NCBI RefSeq assembly: GCF_000025565.1
Contig: NC_014121.1
Span: 3,992,216 to 4,056,215, forward strand
DNA from: Enterobacter cloacae subsp. cloacae ATCC 13047
GTDB taxonomy: Bacteria > Pseudomonadota > Gammaproteobacteria > Enterobacterales > Enterobacteriaceae
Reading direction: 5' to 3'
DNA length: 64,000 nt
The translations under genes and the position numbers were made by a program. Of the stretch, positions 20,480-35,474 are shown piece by piece (the first letter of the stretch is position 1; each line of letters begins with the position of its first letter). Under the pieces are notes generated by a model. The model saw nothing but the letters and a program-made list of their open reading frames with translations, ran no database searches and was not told where the DNA came from.

Positions 20480-23143
20480 ATGAGCCAGCGAGGGTTAGAA
20501 GCGCTACTACGTCCTAAATCCATAGCCGTCATCGGCGCATCAATGAAACCGGATCGCGCTGGCTATCTGATGATGCGCAACCTGCTGGCCGGCGGATTTA
20601 ATGGCCCCGTTATGCCCGTTACACCGGCCTATAAGGCCGTTCAGGGGGTACTTGCATGGCCTGATGTTCAGAGCCTGCCTTTCGTACCCGATTTGGCCGT
20701 ACTCTGTACAAATGCGAAACGTAACCCGGAATTACTGGAATCGCTCGGCAAGAAAGGGTGTAAGACCTGCATTATCCTCTCATCTCCTCCTGAACAGCAG
20801 CCCGAGCTTCTGGCGTGCGCCAGCCGCTATCAAATGCGTATTCTTGGGCCGAACAGTCTGGGATTACTCGCCCCCTGGCAAGGACTGAATGCCAGCTTTT
20901 CTCCAGTGCCGATCCGTAAAGGCAAACTTGCTTTTATTTCGCAGTCGGCTGCGGTATCCAACACGATCCTTGACTGGGCGCAGCAGCGTGAGATGGGGTT
21001 CTCCTACTTCATCGCCCTGGGTGACAGCCTGGATATCGACGTGGATGAACTGCTGGATTTTCTGGCGCGTGACAGCAAAACCAGTGCGATCCTGCTTTAT
21101 CTTGAACACCTCAGCGACGCCCGTCGTTTTGTGTCGGCATCGCGCAGCGCGTCACGTAATAAACCCATCCTGGTCATCAAGAGCGGACGCAGCCCTGCAG
21201 CACAGAGCCTGCTGCATTCCCACTCCGGGATGGATCCCGCCTGGGATGCGGCTATCCAGCGCGCGGGTTTACTGCGGGTACAGGACACGCATGAACTTTT
21301 TTCCGCCGTCGAGACGTTGAGTCATATGCGTCCGTTGCGTGGAGAGAAATTAATGATCGTCAGTAACGGCGCAGCTCCGGCGGCGCTGGCGCTGGACGAA
21401 CTGTGGTTACGTAATGGCAAGCTGGCCACGCTCGGTGAAGAGACGCTTCAGCGCCTGAGAGAGGCTTTACCCATCAGCGTTGCCCCCGGGAACCCCCTTG
21501 ATTTACGCGATGATGCCAGTAGCGATCGCTATATCAAAGCCATCTCTATTTTGCTGGATAGTCAGGATTTCGATGCGCTGATGATTATCCACTCCCCCAG
21601 CGCGGTCGCTCCTGGCAGTGAGAGCGCGCGAGCCCTCATTGAAGCAGTGCGTAACCATCCGCGTGGTAAATACGTCACTCTGCTCACCAACTGGTGCGGT
21701 GAGTTCTCCTCTCAGGAGGCACGGCGACTGTTCAGCGAAGCGGGGTTGCCAACGTACCGTACCCCGGAAGGGACTATTACCGCCTTTATGCATATGGTGG
21801 AGTACCGTCGTAACCAGAAACAGTTACGTGAAACTCCAGCATTGCCCGGCAATCTGACGGCAAATTCCGTCGACGTTCACCGGCTGTTGCAACAGGCTAT
21901 CGATGAAGGTGCGACATCGCTGGACACTCACGAAGTGCAACCCATTCTTGGTAGCTATGGGATGCAGACGCTGCCAACCTGGATCGCCAGCGACAGCGCG
22001 GAAGCAGTACATATTGCCGAACAGATTGGTTATCCGGTCGCCCTTAAGCTTCGCTCACCGGATATTCCCCACAAGTCCGATGTGCAGGGGGTAATGCTGT
22101 ATCTTCGAACCGCGGCTGAAGTTCAGCAAGCGGCAGATGCTATTTTCGACCGCGTAAAAATGGCCTGGCCTCAGGCCAGAATCCACGGACTGCTGGTGCA
22201 AAGCATGGCGAACCGCGCGGGCGCACAGGAACTGCGGGTGGTTGTTGAGCACGATCCGGTTTTTGGCCCGCTCATCATGCTGGGAGAAGGTGGCGTGGAA
22301 TGGCGCCCTGAAGAACAAGCCGTGGTGGCTTTACCGCCGTTGAACATGAACCTTGCTCGCTATCTGATTATTCAGGCCATCAAAAGCAAAAAAATCCGTG
22401 GCCGGAGCGCCCTGCGTCCGCTCGATATTGCGGGGTTAAGCCAGTTCCTGGTGCAGGTCTCAAACCTGATAGTCGATTGCGCGGAGATCCAGCGTCTGGA
22501 CATTCATCCTCTGCTCGCCTCCGGCAATGAGTTCACGGCGCTGGACGTCACCCTGGATATCGCGCCATTCGAAGGCGACAGAGAGAGCCGCCTGGCGATC
22601 CGTCCTTATCCTCTGCAACTGGAAGAGTGGGTGGAGATGAAGAACGGTGAGCGTTCGCTGTTTCGCCCCATTTTGCCGGAAGACGAACCGCAACTGCGAA
22701 CGTTTATCTCTCAGGTCACGAAAGAGGATCTTTACTATCGCTACTTCAGCGAAATCAACGAATTTACCCACGATGATTTAGCCAATATGACCCAGATCGA
22801 CTACGATCGAGAAATGGCCTTTGTCGCCGTTCGTCGTTCCGAAAACGGTGATGAGATCCTTGGCGTGACGCGTGCTATTTCAGATCCGGATAACGTCGAT
22901 GCGGAGTTTGCCGTACTGGTGCGCTCCGATCTTAAAGGCCTGGGCCTTGGGCGGCGGCTACTGGAAAAACTCATCAGTTATACGCGCGATCACGGATTGT
23001 TACGCCTGAATGGCATTACTATGCCAAACAATCGCGGTATGGTGACCCTGGCGCGAAAACTCGGTTTTGATGTTGATATTCAGCTGGACGAGGGGATTGT
23101 TGCCCTCTCCCTCACTCTGAAATCGCCGGATAAACCCGAGTAA
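20480..23143 (+). CDS. patZ: Protein lysine acetyltransferase PatZ
   Basis: Acetylates lysines of target proteins such as acetyl-CoA synthetase (E. coli YfiQ/Pka). 887 residues: an N-terminal CoA-binding and acyl-CoA synthetase (NDP-forming)-like region (SIAVIGASMKPDRAG near 14) with an ATP-grasp part in the middle (VALKLRSPDIPHKSDVQGV), and a C-terminal GNAT domain from about 730 with the acetyl-CoA loop GLGLGRRLLEKL. Start at MSQRGLEALL with AGGAGG upstream; the frame opens seven codons earlier. Confidence 0.95.
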   Translation: MSQRGLEALLRPKSIAVIGASMKPDRAGYLMMRNLLAGGFNGPVMPVTPAYKAVQGVLAWPDVQSLPFVPDLAVLCTNAKRNPELLESLGKKGCKTCIILSSPPEQQPELLACASRYQMRILGPNSLGLLAPWQGLNASFSPVPIRKGKLAFISQSAAVSNTILDWAQQREMGFSYFIALGDSLDIDVDELLDFLARDSKTSAILLYLEHLSDARRFVSASRSASRNKPILVIKSGRSPAAQSLLHSHSGMDPAWDAAIQRAGLLRVQDTHELFSAVETLSHMRPLRGEKLMIVSNGAAPAALALDELWLRNGKLATLGEETLQRLREALPISVAPGNPLDLRDDASSDRYIKAISILLDSQDFDALMIIHSPSAVAPGSESARALIEAVRNHPRGKYVTLLTNWCGEFSSQEARRLFSEAGLPTYRTPEGTITAFMHMVEYRRNQKQLRETPALPGNLTANSVDVHRLLQQAIDEGATSLDTHEVQPILGSYGMQTLPTWIASDSAEAVHIAEQIGYPVALKLRSPDIPHKSDVQGVMLYLRTAAEVQQAADAIFDRVKMAWPQARIHGLLVQSMANRAGAQELRVVVEHDPVFGPLIMLGEGGVEWRPEEQAVVALPPLNMNLARYLIIQAIKSKKIRGRSALRPLDIAGLSQFLVQVSNLIVDCAEIQRLDIHPLLASGNEFTALDVTLDIAPFEGDRESRLAIRPYPLQLEEWVEMKNGERSLFRPILPEDEPQLRTFISQVTKEDLYYRYFSEINEFTHDDLANMTQIDYDREMAFVAVRRSENGDEILGVTRAISDPDNVDAEFAVLVRSDLKGLGLGRRLLEKLISYTRDHGLLRLNGITMPNNRGMVTLARKLGFDVDIQLDEGIVALSLTLKSPDKPE

Positions 23144-23253
23144 GCTACTGGAAATGTTACCCACTTTGGACGGGACTGGTGGTATCATTGTCCGCTTATG
23201 TTGTTTGCATGGTACAGACAACCCTTCAATGAACAGAGAAGAAACGCACTGTG

Positions 23254-24609
23254 ATGTTGTCAAAATTTAAGCGTAATAAACATCAACAACACCTTGCTCA
23301 ACTACCGAAGATTTCTCAGTCAGTTGATGATGTAGAGTTCTTTTACGCTCCCGCTCATTTTCGGGAGACGCTTCTGGAAAAGATTGCCAGCGCCACGCGA
23401 CGCATTTGCATTGTGGCACTCTATCTTGAACAAGATGAAGGTGGCCGCGCGATCCTGAATGCGCTCTACGAAGCCAAGCGTCAGCGTCCTGAACTGGATG
23501 TTCGCGTGCTGGTTGACTGGCACCGCGCTCAGCGTGGCCGTATTGGCGCTGCTGCTTCAAATACAAATGCAGACTGGTATTGCCGCACGGCGCAGGAAAA
23601 TCCTGGCGTTGATGTCCCTGTTTACGGGGTGCCAGTGAATACCCGTGAAGCGCTTGGCGTACTCCATTTCAAAGGGTTCATCATCGATGACAGCGTGCTT
23701 TATAGTGGCGCGAGTCTGAATGATGTTTACCTTCATCAGCTCGATAAGTATCGCTACGACCGCTACCATCTGATCCGTAATTCGCAGATGGCCGACATCA
23801 TGTTTAACTGGGTGGATAAGCATCTGGTACATGGCCGTGGTGTGAATCGCCTTGACGATCCTCATCGACCGAAAAGCCCGGAAATCAAAAACGACGTTCG
23901 CGCGTTCCGCCAGGAGCTGCGCGATGCGGTTTATCATTTCCAGGGCGATGCAAACAACGAGGAGTTGTCCGTTACACCTCTGGTGGGCTTAGGCAAATCC
24001 AGCCTGCTGAACAAAACGATTTTCCATCTGATGCCGTGCGCGGAGCAGAAGCTCACTATCTGTACGCCGTACTTTAACCTTCCCGCCGTGCTGGTGCGCA
24101 ATATCATTCAGCTGCTGCGCGACGGTAAAAAAGTGGAAATCATTGTCGGTGATAAAACGGCAAATGACTTTTTCATTCCTGAAGATCAACCCTTCAAAAT
24201 CATCGGCGCCCTGCCCTACCTTTATGAGATTAACCTGCGTCGTTTCCTCAGTCGCTTACAGTATTACGTAAACACCGACCAGCTGGTGGTGCGTCTCTGG
24301 AAAGATGAAGATAACAGCTATCATCTCAAAGGAATGTGGGTTGATGATGAATGGATGCTGCTGACCGGCAACAACCTGAACCCTCGTGCCTGGCGTCTGG
24401 ATCTGGAAAACGCGATTCTGATCCACGATCCACAACATGAGCTGGCCGCACAGCGTGAACGTGAACTGGAACTTATTCGTACACATACGACGGTTGTTCG
24501 TCATTACCGCGAGCTACAGAGCATTGCCGATTATCCGGTGAAGGTTCGTAAGCTTATTCGCCGTTTGCGTCGCATCCGTATCGATCGTCTTATCAGCCGT
24601 ATTCTGTAA
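23254..24609 (+). CDS. pssA: CDP-diacylglycerol-serine O-phosphatidyltransferase
   Basis: Makes phosphatidylserine, precursor of phosphatidylethanolamine. 451 residues of the phospholipase D superfamily with two HKD-type motifs: [20 protein letters not shown] near residue 138 and [20 protein letters not shown] near 357. The last 25 residues are strongly basic ([16 protein letters not shown]), fitting peripheral membrane association. The ATG at 23254 is chosen over the in-frame GTG just before it, as [13 protein letters not shown] is the known start. Confidence 0.97.
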   Translation: MLSKFKRNKHQQHLAQLPKISQSVDDVEFFYAPAHFRETLLEKIASATRRICIVALYLEQDEGGRAILNALYEAKRQRPELDVRVLVDWHRAQRGRIGAAASNTNADWYCRTAQENPGVDVPVYGVPVNTREALGVLHFKGFIIDDSVLYSGASLNDVYLHQLDKYRYDRYHLIRNSQMADIMFNWVDKHLVHGRGVNRLDDPHRPKSPEIKNDVRAFRQELRDAVYHFQGDANNEELSVTPLVGLGKSSLLNKTIFHLMPCAEQKLTICTPYFNLPAVLVRNIIQLLRDGKKVEIIVGDKTANDFFIPEDQPFKIIGALPYLYEINLRRFLSRLQYYVNTDQLVVRLWKDEDNSYHLKGMWVDDEWMLLTGNNLNPRAWRLDLENAILIHDPQHELAAQRERELELIRTHTTVVRHYRELQSIADYPVKVRKLIRRLRRIRIDRLISRIL

Positions 24610-24616
24610 TATCCAG

Positions 24617-24641
24617 GCCCTGCCACCCGCAGGGCTTTTTT
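24617..24641 (+). terminator. Terminator after pssA
   Basis: Arms GCCCTGC (24617-24623) and GCAGGGC (24629-24635) followed by six T. It lies between pssA and yfiM; the yfiM ribosome site follows directly. Confidence 0.8.
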
Positions 24642-24653
24642 ATGGAGCTGTTG

Positions 24654-24977
24654 ATGCGTCTTCTTCTGTTAGTCATGACCCTCTGTTTAACCGGCTGTAG
24701 CCATATGGCGAACGATAGTTGGTCCGGCCAGGATAAAGCGCAACACTTCCTCGCATCCGCGATGTTGTCCGCTGCCGGTAATGAGTACGCCCAGCACCAG
24801 GGGTATAGCCGGGATCGTAGTGCGGCAATCGGCCTGATGTTCTCAGTCAGCCTTGGGGCATCGAAAGAATTATGGGATAGCCGCCCCTCAGGGAGCGGCT
24901 GGAGCTGGAAAGATTTTGCCTGGGATGTTGCCGGTGCCACGACCGGCTATGCCGTGTGGCAGATGGCGCATTATTAA
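24654..24977 (+). CDS. yfiM: Lipoprotein YfiM
   Basis: Small predicted lipoprotein of 107 residues. A short signal peptide ends in the lipobox LTGC (Cys15), and the mature part contains [22 protein letters not shown] glycine and tryptophan-rich helices suggesting membrane contact. Function unknown. Start taken at [15 protein letters not shown]; an in-frame ATG four codons earlier is less suited. Its stop overlaps the convergent kgtP by 4 nt. Confidence 0.88.
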   Translation: MRLLLLVMTLCLTGCSHMANDSWSGQDKAQHFLASAMLSAAGNEYAQHQGYSRDRSAAIGLMFSVSLGASKELWDSRPSGSGWSWKDFAWDVAGATTGYAVWQMAHY

Positions 24978-26269
24978 AGACGAATACCTTTCCCTTTGCG
25001 ATGCAGCATCAGGGATACGATAAAGGCCAGCGCCCCCATGATCGTCACATACCAGAAGAATGTCGTTTCGCTTCCCCATGATTTCAGGGACAGCGCAACG
25101 TACTCCGCCGAACCACCAAACAGGGCATTGGCGACCGCATAAGAAAGCCCTACTCCCAAAGCACGTACCTGTGCCGGGAACATCTCGGCCTTGAGTATTC
25201 CGCTGATCGAGGTGTAGAAACTCACAATCACCATCGCCAGCATCACCAGAGCAAATGCGGCATAAGGTGATGAGACGTGCTGAAGCGCGGTTAAAATGGG
25301 GACGGTACATAAGGCGGACATACCACCAAAAATCAACATCGATGTGCGACGGCCGATCTTATCTGAGAGCGCACCAATTAGCGGCTGTATCAGCATAAAG
25401 ACGAAGAGCGCGGCGGTCATGATGACGCTGGCGACGTTGGCGTGCATTCCCGTGGTATTCACCAGATACTTTTGCATGTAGGTGGTAAAAGTATAAAAAC
25501 TGAGTGAACCACCGGCGGTGAAACCGAGAACCATCAGGAAAGCTTTGCGGTTTCGCCACAGTCCTTTAAACGATCCCGCTTCCTTCAGCGCCCTGACCTC
25601 TTTTTGCGAGGTTTCGTCTAACTGACGGCGCAGCCAAAGCGCGACGATCGCCAGTGCAGCTCCCATCGCGAAAGGAATTCGCCATCCCCATTCATGAAGC
25701 TGGCTGTCTGTGAGGATCTGCTGCAGGATCACGACAACCAGAATGGCCAGCAGTTGACCGCCGATGAGCGTGACATACTGGAAAGAGGCGTAAAAACCCT
25801 TCCGACCTTCAAGTGCAATTTCACTCATGTACGTGGCGCTGGTGCCGTACTCTCCCCCAACGGAGAGTCCCTGGAATAAACGAGCCAGCAATAAAAGGGC
25901 GGGAGCCCAGGTTCCGATAGCGTCATACCCCGGCAGACAGGCGATGATAAGGGAACCAAAACACATCATGCAGACCGAGATCAGCATGGAGGTTTTACGC
26001 CCGCGACGGTCTGCGATACGGCCAAATAACCAGCCACCAATCGGCCGCATTAAGAATCCTGCTGCAAATACACCTGCCGTTTGCAGTAGCTGCGTTGTGG
26101 TGTTTCCTGACGGGAAGAAAATATGTGCGAAGTAAAGTGAACAGAATGAGTAGACGTAAAAGTCGAACCATTCAACCAGGTTACCGGATGAGGCACTAAC
26201 AATTGCCCATACCCTTCTTCGGGTATCACTGGCAACCAGCGTCCCGTTCGATGTAATGCTTTCGGTCAT
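24974..26269 (-). CDS. kgtP: Alpha-ketoglutarate:H+ symporter
   Basis: Inner-membrane MFS transporter of the metabolite:H+ symporter family taking up 2-oxoglutarate. 431 residues with about 12 membrane segments; the MFS loop [13 protein letters not shown] lies near residue 90 and its repeat [13 protein letters not shown] near 300. Start taken at [19 protein letters not shown], matching E. coli; the frame opens 18 codons upstream. It sits downstream of the rRNA operon on the same strand, as in E. coli next to rrnG. Confidence 0.94.
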   Translation of the reverse strand: MTESITSNGTLVASDTRRRVWAIVSASSGNLVEWFDFYVYSFCSLYFAHIFFPSGNTTTQLLQTAGVFAAGFLMRPIGGWLFGRIADRRGRKTSMLISVCMMCFGSLIIACLPGYDAIGTWAPALLLLARLFQGLSVGGEYGTSATYMSEIALEGRKGFYASFQYVTLIGGQLLAILVVVILQQILTDSQLHEWGWRIPFAMGAALAIVALWLRRQLDETSQKEVRALKEAGSFKGLWRNRKAFLMVLGFTAGGSLSFYTFTTYMQKYLVNTTGMHANVASVIMTAALFVFMLIQPLIGALSDKIGRRTSMLIFGGMSALCTVPILTALQHVSSPYAAFALVMLAMVIVSFYTSISGILKAEMFPAQVRALGVGLSYAVANALFGGSAEYVALSLKSWGSETTFFWYVTIMGALAFIVSLMLHRKGKGIRL

Positions 26270-26440
26270 TATGATTATACTCCTGCCATAAACAACGGCA
26301 TGTTGAGCTCTGAAGGAACTCAATACCTTGTAAATTAAATGTTATTATTTTGTTATCAATAACATTGCGAGAGAGATCACAAATTTCGTTAGCAAGGTAA
26401 GTTCCGGAGAAAGCCCAGGAGGGGAATGGTGCGGTCTGAT

Positions 26441-26464
26441 GCCCTCTCCCGCTGGGTGAGGGAG
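26441..26464. repeat. Short intergenic repeat (CCCTCTCCC...GTGAGGGAG)
   Basis: A small palindrome between kgtP and the rRNA operon terminator, related to the element at 4025-4060. The rest of the gap is AT-rich and carries the kgtP upstream region. Confidence 0.4.
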
Positions 26465-26475
26465 AAAACAAAAGC

Positions 26476-26504
26476 AAAAAACCCCGCACCTTACGGTACG
26501 GGGT
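26476..26504 (-). terminator. rRNA operon terminator
   Basis: Arms ACCCCG (26481-26486) and CGGGGT (26499-26504), extended inward by ACC/GGT, followed on the minus strand by a long U-run. It lies 12 nt after the 5S 3' end. Confidence 0.88.
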
Positions 26505-26516
26505 TCTTCTTATTTG

Positions 26517-26636
26517 ATGCCTGGCAGTTCCCTACTCTCACATGGGGAGACCCCACACTACCATCGGCGCTACGGCGTTTCACTTCTGAGTTCGGCATGG
26601 GGTCAGGTGGGACCACCGCGCTACAGCCGCCAGGCA
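26517..26636 (-). rRNA. rrf: 5S ribosomal RNA
   Basis: 120 nt, beginning TGCCTGGCGGC and ending GCCAGGCAT on the minus strand, so the terminal helix is intact. The conserved loop AGUAGGGAAC and the CCGAACUCAGAAGUGAAAC region are present. Last RNA of the operon. Confidence 0.97.
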
Positions 26637-26821
26637 AATTCTTGTGCTCTGTCCTGTGTCTTTTGGGCTGATACTGCGTTGGCTGCTCTCGTAAAGTCAG
26701 TCACATACCTCAGTATGCTCCTTCCTTTCCTTCGCTTGCCGCCTTGTCTCAGCGCAAAATCCTTCGGACTCTGAATCAAAGCTGAAATTCTGTCTCTTCG
26801 CCAAAACATCTTCGGCGTTGT

Positions 26822-29726
<2,905 letters not shown>

Positions 29727-29910
29727 TCACAACCCGAAGATGTTTCACTTCATGATTGCGAAAATTTGAGAGACTCGAACACACCATTAAAGATGTGTCG
29801 TTTCAATTTTCAGCTTGATCCAGATTTTTAAAGAGCAAATATCTCAAACATGACTCGCAAGTCAGTTTTGAGATATGACGGCAGGTGACTTTCACTCACG
29901 AACCAGCAAG

Positions 29911-29986
29911 TGGCGTCCCCTAGGGGATTCGAACCCCTGTTACCGCCGTGAAAGGGCGGTGTCCTGGGCCTCTAGACGAAGGGGAC
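29911..29986 (-). tRNA. gltW: tRNA-Glu (anticodon TTC)
   Basis: 76 nt in the 16S-23S spacer, starting GTCCCCTTCGTCTAGAGG and ending with encoded CCA. Anticodon TTC lies at 29952-29950; T-loop GGTTCGAATCC is intact. One tRNA-Glu in the spacer is the rrnG/rrnB type of E. coli. A boxA-like TGCTCTTTAA lies just before 23S at about 29826-29838. Confidence 0.96.
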
Positions 29987-30070
29987 GTACAGTCTCAATC
30001 GCAAGACGCCTTGCTATTTACTTTTCATCAGACAATCTGTGTGAGCACTGCAAAGGCAGGTTCTTTAAGG

Positions 30071-31610
<1,540 letters not shown>

Positions 31611-31738
31611 AAAAGTTTGATGCTCAATGAATTAAACTTCGTAATGAATTACGTGTTCACTCGTTGAGACTTGGTATTCATTTTTCGTCCGAGGACGTTA
31701 AGAATCCATGTCACTTTGAGTGCCCACACAGATTGTCT

Positions 31739-31757
31739 GATAAATTGTTAAAGAGCA
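31739..31757 (-). promoter_or_regulatory. rRNA leader boxA antitermination site
   Basis: TGCTCTTTAACAATTTATC on the minus strand, the canonical boxA that recruits the NusB/NusE antitermination complex. It lies between P2 and the 16S 5' end. Confidence 0.88.
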
Positions 31758-31792
31758 GTGCCGCTTCGTTTTCGCTGCGGCGCGGGGTGTGC

Positions 31793-31820
31793 ATATTACG
31801 CTTTCCCGCTTCAGAGTCAA
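31793..31820 (-). promoter_or_regulatory. rRNA operon promoter P2
   Basis: -35 TTGACT (31820-31815), 16-nt spacer, -10 TAATAT (31798-31793), close to the consensus of rrn P2 promoters. Confidence 0.85.
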
Positions 31821-31888
31821 GCGTTTAATTTGCTTTTCTCTGCTGACCCGGCGGCGTGTGTGCCGTTATTCCGTGTCAGTGGAGGCGC

Positions 31889-31916
31889 ATTATAGGGAGT
31901 TATTCTGAAGCTGCAA
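31889..31916 (-). promoter_or_regulatory. rRNA operon promoter P1
   Basis: -35 TTGCAG (31916-31911), 16-nt spacer, perfect -10 TATAAT (31894-31889), followed by the GC-rich GCGCC discriminator typical of stringently controlled rrn P1. The A/T-rich stretch just upstream (31917-31990) fits an UP element and Fis sites. The 429-nt gap to clpB holds only these elements, the leader and the clpB terminator. Confidence 0.88.
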
Positions 31917-31999
31917 GGATAAAGTGAAAATTATTTACTGACCGCTCACTTTCCAGGCAAATTACATCCCAGACCTCAATTCTGGCCTGGTTTTTAAAC

Positions 32000-32027
32000 A
32001 AAAACGAGCCGCAAGCGGCTCGTTTTT
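32000..32027 (-). terminator. clpB terminator
   Basis: Perfect hairpin with arms ACGAGCCGC and GCGGCTCGT around AA/AG loop bases, flanked by A-run and T-run, 13 nt after the clpB stop. Confidence 0.88.
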
Positions 32028-32039
32028 GCGTTTTGTGAC

Positions 32040-34613
32040 TTACTGCACTGCCACAATTCGGTCGTCGTTGGCTTCCAGACGGATAACTTTGCCCGGAACC
32101 AGTTCGCCTGACAGTATCTGCTGCGCCAGCGGGTTTTCGATCTGCTGCTGGATAGCACGTTTCAACGGACGCGCCCCGTAAACCGGATCGTAACCATTTT
32201 CGCTCAGCAGTTTCAGCGCATCGTCAGAGATGTGAATTTCATATCCACGCTCTTCCAGACGTTTGTACAGACGCTGCAGCTGGATCTGTGCAATCGAAGC
32301 AATGTGTTTCTCACCCAGAGGATGGAATACCACCACTTCATCGATACGGTTGATGAACTCCGGACGGAAGTTATGGCTAACCACACCCAGAACCAGATCC
32401 TTCATATGGCTGTAATCCAGTTCACCGAAACGTTCCTGAATCAAATCGGAACCCAGGTTCGATGTCATGATCACGACCGTATTACGGAAATCCACCGTTC
32501 TCCCCTGCCCGTCGGTCAGACGACCATCATCCAGGACCTGCAGCAGAATATTGAACACATCCGGGTGCGCTTTTTCCACTTCGTCCAGCAGGATGACGGA
32601 ATAAGGGCGACGGCGTACCGCTTCTGTCAGGTAACCACCTTCTTCATAACCGACATATCCCGGAGGCGCACCCACCAGACGTGAAACGGAGTGTTTCTCC
32701 ATAAACTCGGACATGTCGATACGCACCATCGCATCGTCGCTGTCGAACATAAAGTTAGCCAGCGCCTTACACAGCTCGGTTTTACCCACCCCGGTAGGGC
32801 CCAGGAACAGGAACGAACCAATCGGACGATTAGGATCAGACAATCCGGCGCGGCTACGACGGATGGCGTTGGAAACCGCTTCAACCGCCTCGTCCTGGCC
32901 AATCACGCGCTGATGCAGATCCTGCTCCATGCGCAGCAGTTTATCGCGTTCGCTTTCCATCATGCGTGCTACCGGAATACCGGTCCAGCGCGCCAGCACC
33001 TCTGCAATTTCCGCATCCGTTACTTTGTTACGTAACAGACGCATCGTTTTGCCTTCAGACTGCGTCGCAATCTCAAGCTGTTTCTCCAGCTCAGGGATTT
33101 TGCCGTACTGCAGCTCAGACATTCGCGCCAGGTCACCCACTCGACGCGCCTGCTCAATGGCAATTTTTGCCTGTTCAAGTTCAGCCTTAATGGTCTGAGT
33201 GCCAGAGAGTGACGCTTTCTCTGCCTTCCACTCTTCTTCTAACTCAGAATACTGGCGCTCTTTATCGTCCAGTTCCTCATTTAGCATATCGAGGCGTTTT
33301 TTACTGGCTTCATCAGACTCTTTCTTGAGTGCCTGCTGTTCCAGTTTGAGCTGAATAATACGACGGTCGAGTCTGTCCAACTCTTCCGGTTTCGAGTCTA
33401 TCTGCATACGAATGCTGGATGCGGCCTCATCGATAAGGTCGATCGCTTTATCCGGTAACTGACGGTCGGCGATATAACGATGCGAAAGCGTCGCTGCCGC
33501 AACAATCGCCGGGTCAGTGATCTGCACATGGTGGTGCAGCTCATAACGTTCTTTCAGACCACGCAGGATCGCGATGGTATCTTCCACGCTTGGTTCCGCG
33601 ACAAACACCTTCTGGAAACGACGTTCAAGTGCAGCATCTTTTTCAATGTACTGACGGTACTCGTCCAGCGTCGTGGCACCCACACAGTGAAGTTCACCGC
33701 GTGCCAGTGCAGGTTTCAGCATGTTCCCGGCATCCATCGCGCCGTCTGCTTTACCGGCACCGACCATGGTGTGCAACTCATCGATAAACAGAATGACATT
33801 GCCTTCCTGTTTTGCCAGATCGTTAAGCACCCCTTTCAGACGCTCTTCAAATTCACCGCGATACTTCGCCCCGGCCACCAGCGCCCCCATATCCAGCGCC
33901 AGTACACGGCGGCCTTTCAGCCCTTCCGGTACTTCACCGTTTACAATACGCTGCGCCAGTCCTTCAACGATGGCGGTTTTACCAACACCCGGTTCACCAA
34001 TCAGCACCGGGTTGTTTTTGGTACGGCGCTGTAGAACCTGAATAGTACGGCGAATTTCTTCATCACGGCCGATCACCGGGTCAAGTTTACCCTGCTCAGC
34101 ACGCTCGGTCAGATCGACCGTAAATTTTTTCAAAGCCTGACGTTGGTCTTCGGCTCCCTGATCGTTCACGCTTTCACCCCCACGCATTTTCTCAATCGCC
34201 TGAGTCACATTGGCCGTGGTTGCGCCGGCAGTTTTCAGCAGGTCGGTCAGGGTACCGCGTGATTCAAGCGCCGCCAGAACAAACAGTTCCGACGAAATAA
34301 AGTTGTCCCCACGTTTTTGCGCCAGCTTGTCGCAAAGGTTCAGCACCCGCACCAGATCCTGGGACGGCTGAACGTCGCCGCCGGTACCTTCTACCTGCGG
34401 TAAACGGCTCAGCGCCTGATCGATGGCAGTGCGTAACTGGCCAGCATTAATGCCAGCAGATGTTAATAATGGACGTACCGATCCCCCTTCCTGATTCAGC
34501 AAGGCGCTCATTAAATGAAGAGGTTCGATGAATTGGTTGTCGTGCCCCAGTGCAAGGGACTGGGCATCGGCGAGAGCAAGCTGGAATTTATTAGTAAGAC
34601 GATCCAGACGCAT
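32040..34613 (-). CDS. clpB: ATP-dependent disaggregase ClpB
   Basis: Hsp104-class hexameric chaperone that, with DnaK, pulls proteins out of aggregates. 857 residues: Clp N-domain (1-150), first AAA+ module with Walker [10 protein letters not shown] near 206, the coiled-coil middle domain (about 400-520), second AAA+ module with [12 protein letters not shown] near 605, and the C-terminal domain. Start at [11 protein letters not shown]; the frame opens four codons earlier. A sigma-32 promoter lies 40-70 nt upstream. Confidence 0.97.
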   Translation of the reverse strand: MRLDRLTNKFQLALADAQSLALGHDNQFIEPLHLMSALLNQEGGSVRPLLTSAGINAGQLRTAIDQALSRLPQVEGTGGDVQPSQDLVRVLNLCDKLAQKRGDNFISSELFVLAALESRGTLTDLLKTAGATTANVTQAIEKMRGGESVNDQGAEDQRQALKKFTVDLTERAEQGKLDPVIGRDEEIRRTIQVLQRRTKNNPVLIGEPGVGKTAIVEGLAQRIVNGEVPEGLKGRRVLALDMGALVAGAKYRGEFEERLKGVLNDLAKQEGNVILFIDELHTMVGAGKADGAMDAGNMLKPALARGELHCVGATTLDEYRQYIEKDAALERRFQKVFVAEPSVEDTIAILRGLKERYELHHHVQITDPAIVAAATLSHRYIADRQLPDKAIDLIDEAASSIRMQIDSKPEELDRLDRRIIQLKLEQQALKKESDEASKKRLDMLNEELDDKERQYSELEEEWKAEKASLSGTQTIKAELEQAKIAIEQARRVGDLARMSELQYGKIPELEKQLEIATQSEGKTMRLLRNKVTDAEIAEVLARWTGIPVARMMESERDKLLRMEQDLHQRVIGQDEAVEAVSNAIRRSRAGLSDPNRPIGSFLFLGPTGVGKTELCKALANFMFDSDDAMVRIDMSEFMEKHSVSRLVGAPPGYVGYEEGGYLTEAVRRRPYSVILLDEVEKAHPDVFNILLQVLDDGRLTDGQGRTVDFRNTVVIMTSNLGSDLIQERFGELDYSHMKDLVLGVVSHNFRPEFINRIDEVVVFHPLGEKHIASIAQIQLQRLYKRLEERGYEIHISDDALKLLSENGYDPVYGARPLKRAIQQQIENPLAQQILSGELVPGKVIRLEANDDRIVAVQ

Positions 34614-34652
34614 AACTCCTCCCATAACAGGTCAAATTTGCTACTGGAGATT

Positions 34653-34680
34653 AAATGAGGTCATCCCTCAATTATTCAAG
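34653..34680 (-). promoter_or_regulatory. Sigma-32 promoter of clpB
   Basis: CTTGAAT (34680-34674), 13 nt, CCTCATTT (34660-34653) matches the heat-shock consensus CTTGAAA and CCCCATnT with two changes. A ribosome site GGGAGGAG precedes the start codon. Confidence 0.82.
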
Positions 34681-34742
34681 GTTAATGACCTGAATTATGT
34701 GAAAAGAAAACGGCACGTGCCGGATCGTCTTGATTCTTTAGG

Positions 34743-35474
34743 TTATATCAGCCAAATAAAACTTGCCATACGCCCCGTCGTCTTGTCGCGGCGATAAGAG
34801 AAGAAATCACCCTTTTCGGTGAACGTACAGCGGTCACCGCCGAAGATCTGCGTCACCTTGACATTATTCAGACGCTGACGTGCAAGCTGATAAATATCGG
34901 CCAGATATTTTTCCCCCACGGGTTCGAAAGCGTTAACGGCTTGCGGATCTTTTGCCATAAACGCTTCACGAACCTCTGGGCCCACCTCGAATGCCTGAGG
35001 ACCAATTGCCGGGCCAAGCCAGGCAATGATATTTGCAGGATCGTCTTTGAAGCAGGCGACGGTTTCTTCCAGCACGCCTTCACACAGACCACGCCAGCCC
35101 GCATGAGCAGCCGCAACCTCGGTACCCGCACGGTTACAAAACAGCACCGGCAGGCAATCGGCTGTCATCACCGCGCATACTGTTCCCTGCGTATCGCTGT
35201 AGGAGGCATCGGCACGTTTAGACGCGTAGGGTTCTCCCGTCAACTTCAGCACGGCTTTACCGTGAACCTGCTCAAGCCACACCGGTTTAGACGGTAAGTT
35301 GCCCGCAGCAAACAGCCGCGAGCGGTTTTCTTCAACGTGTTCCAGGTTGTCGCCGCAGTGTGCGCCAAGGTTCAAAGACGCCCACGCCCCCTGACTTACC
35401 CCGCCAACGCGGGTTGAACTGCAGGCTGCCACACCTTCAGGCAGTGGCCACTCCGGAACAATCAGTTTGGTCAT
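34743..35474 (-). CDS. pgeF: Multicopper-type purine nucleoside phosphorylase/laccase-like protein
   Basis: YfiH/PgeF family protein of 243 residues. Family members have purine nucleoside phosphorylase and polyphenol oxidase activity, and E. coli PgeF edits peptidoglycan precursors carrying serine in place of alanine. Zinc/copper ligand motifs are visible: TADCLPVLF near 104 and AAAHAGWRGL near 119, plus the late GGDRCTF box. Its start overlaps the rluD stop by 4 nt. Confidence 0.93.
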   Translation of the reverse strand: MTKLIVPEWPLPEGVAACSSTRVGGVSQGAWASLNLGAHCGDNLEHVEENRSRLFAAGNLPSKPVWLEQVHGKAVLKLTGEPYASKRADASYSDTQGTVCAVMTADCLPVLFCNRAGTEVAAAHAGWRGLCEGVLEETVACFKDDPANIIAWLGPAIGPQAFEVGPEVREAFMAKDPQAVNAFEPVGEKYLADIYQLARQRLNNVKVTQIFGGDRCTFTEKGDFFSYRRDKTTGRMASFIWLI

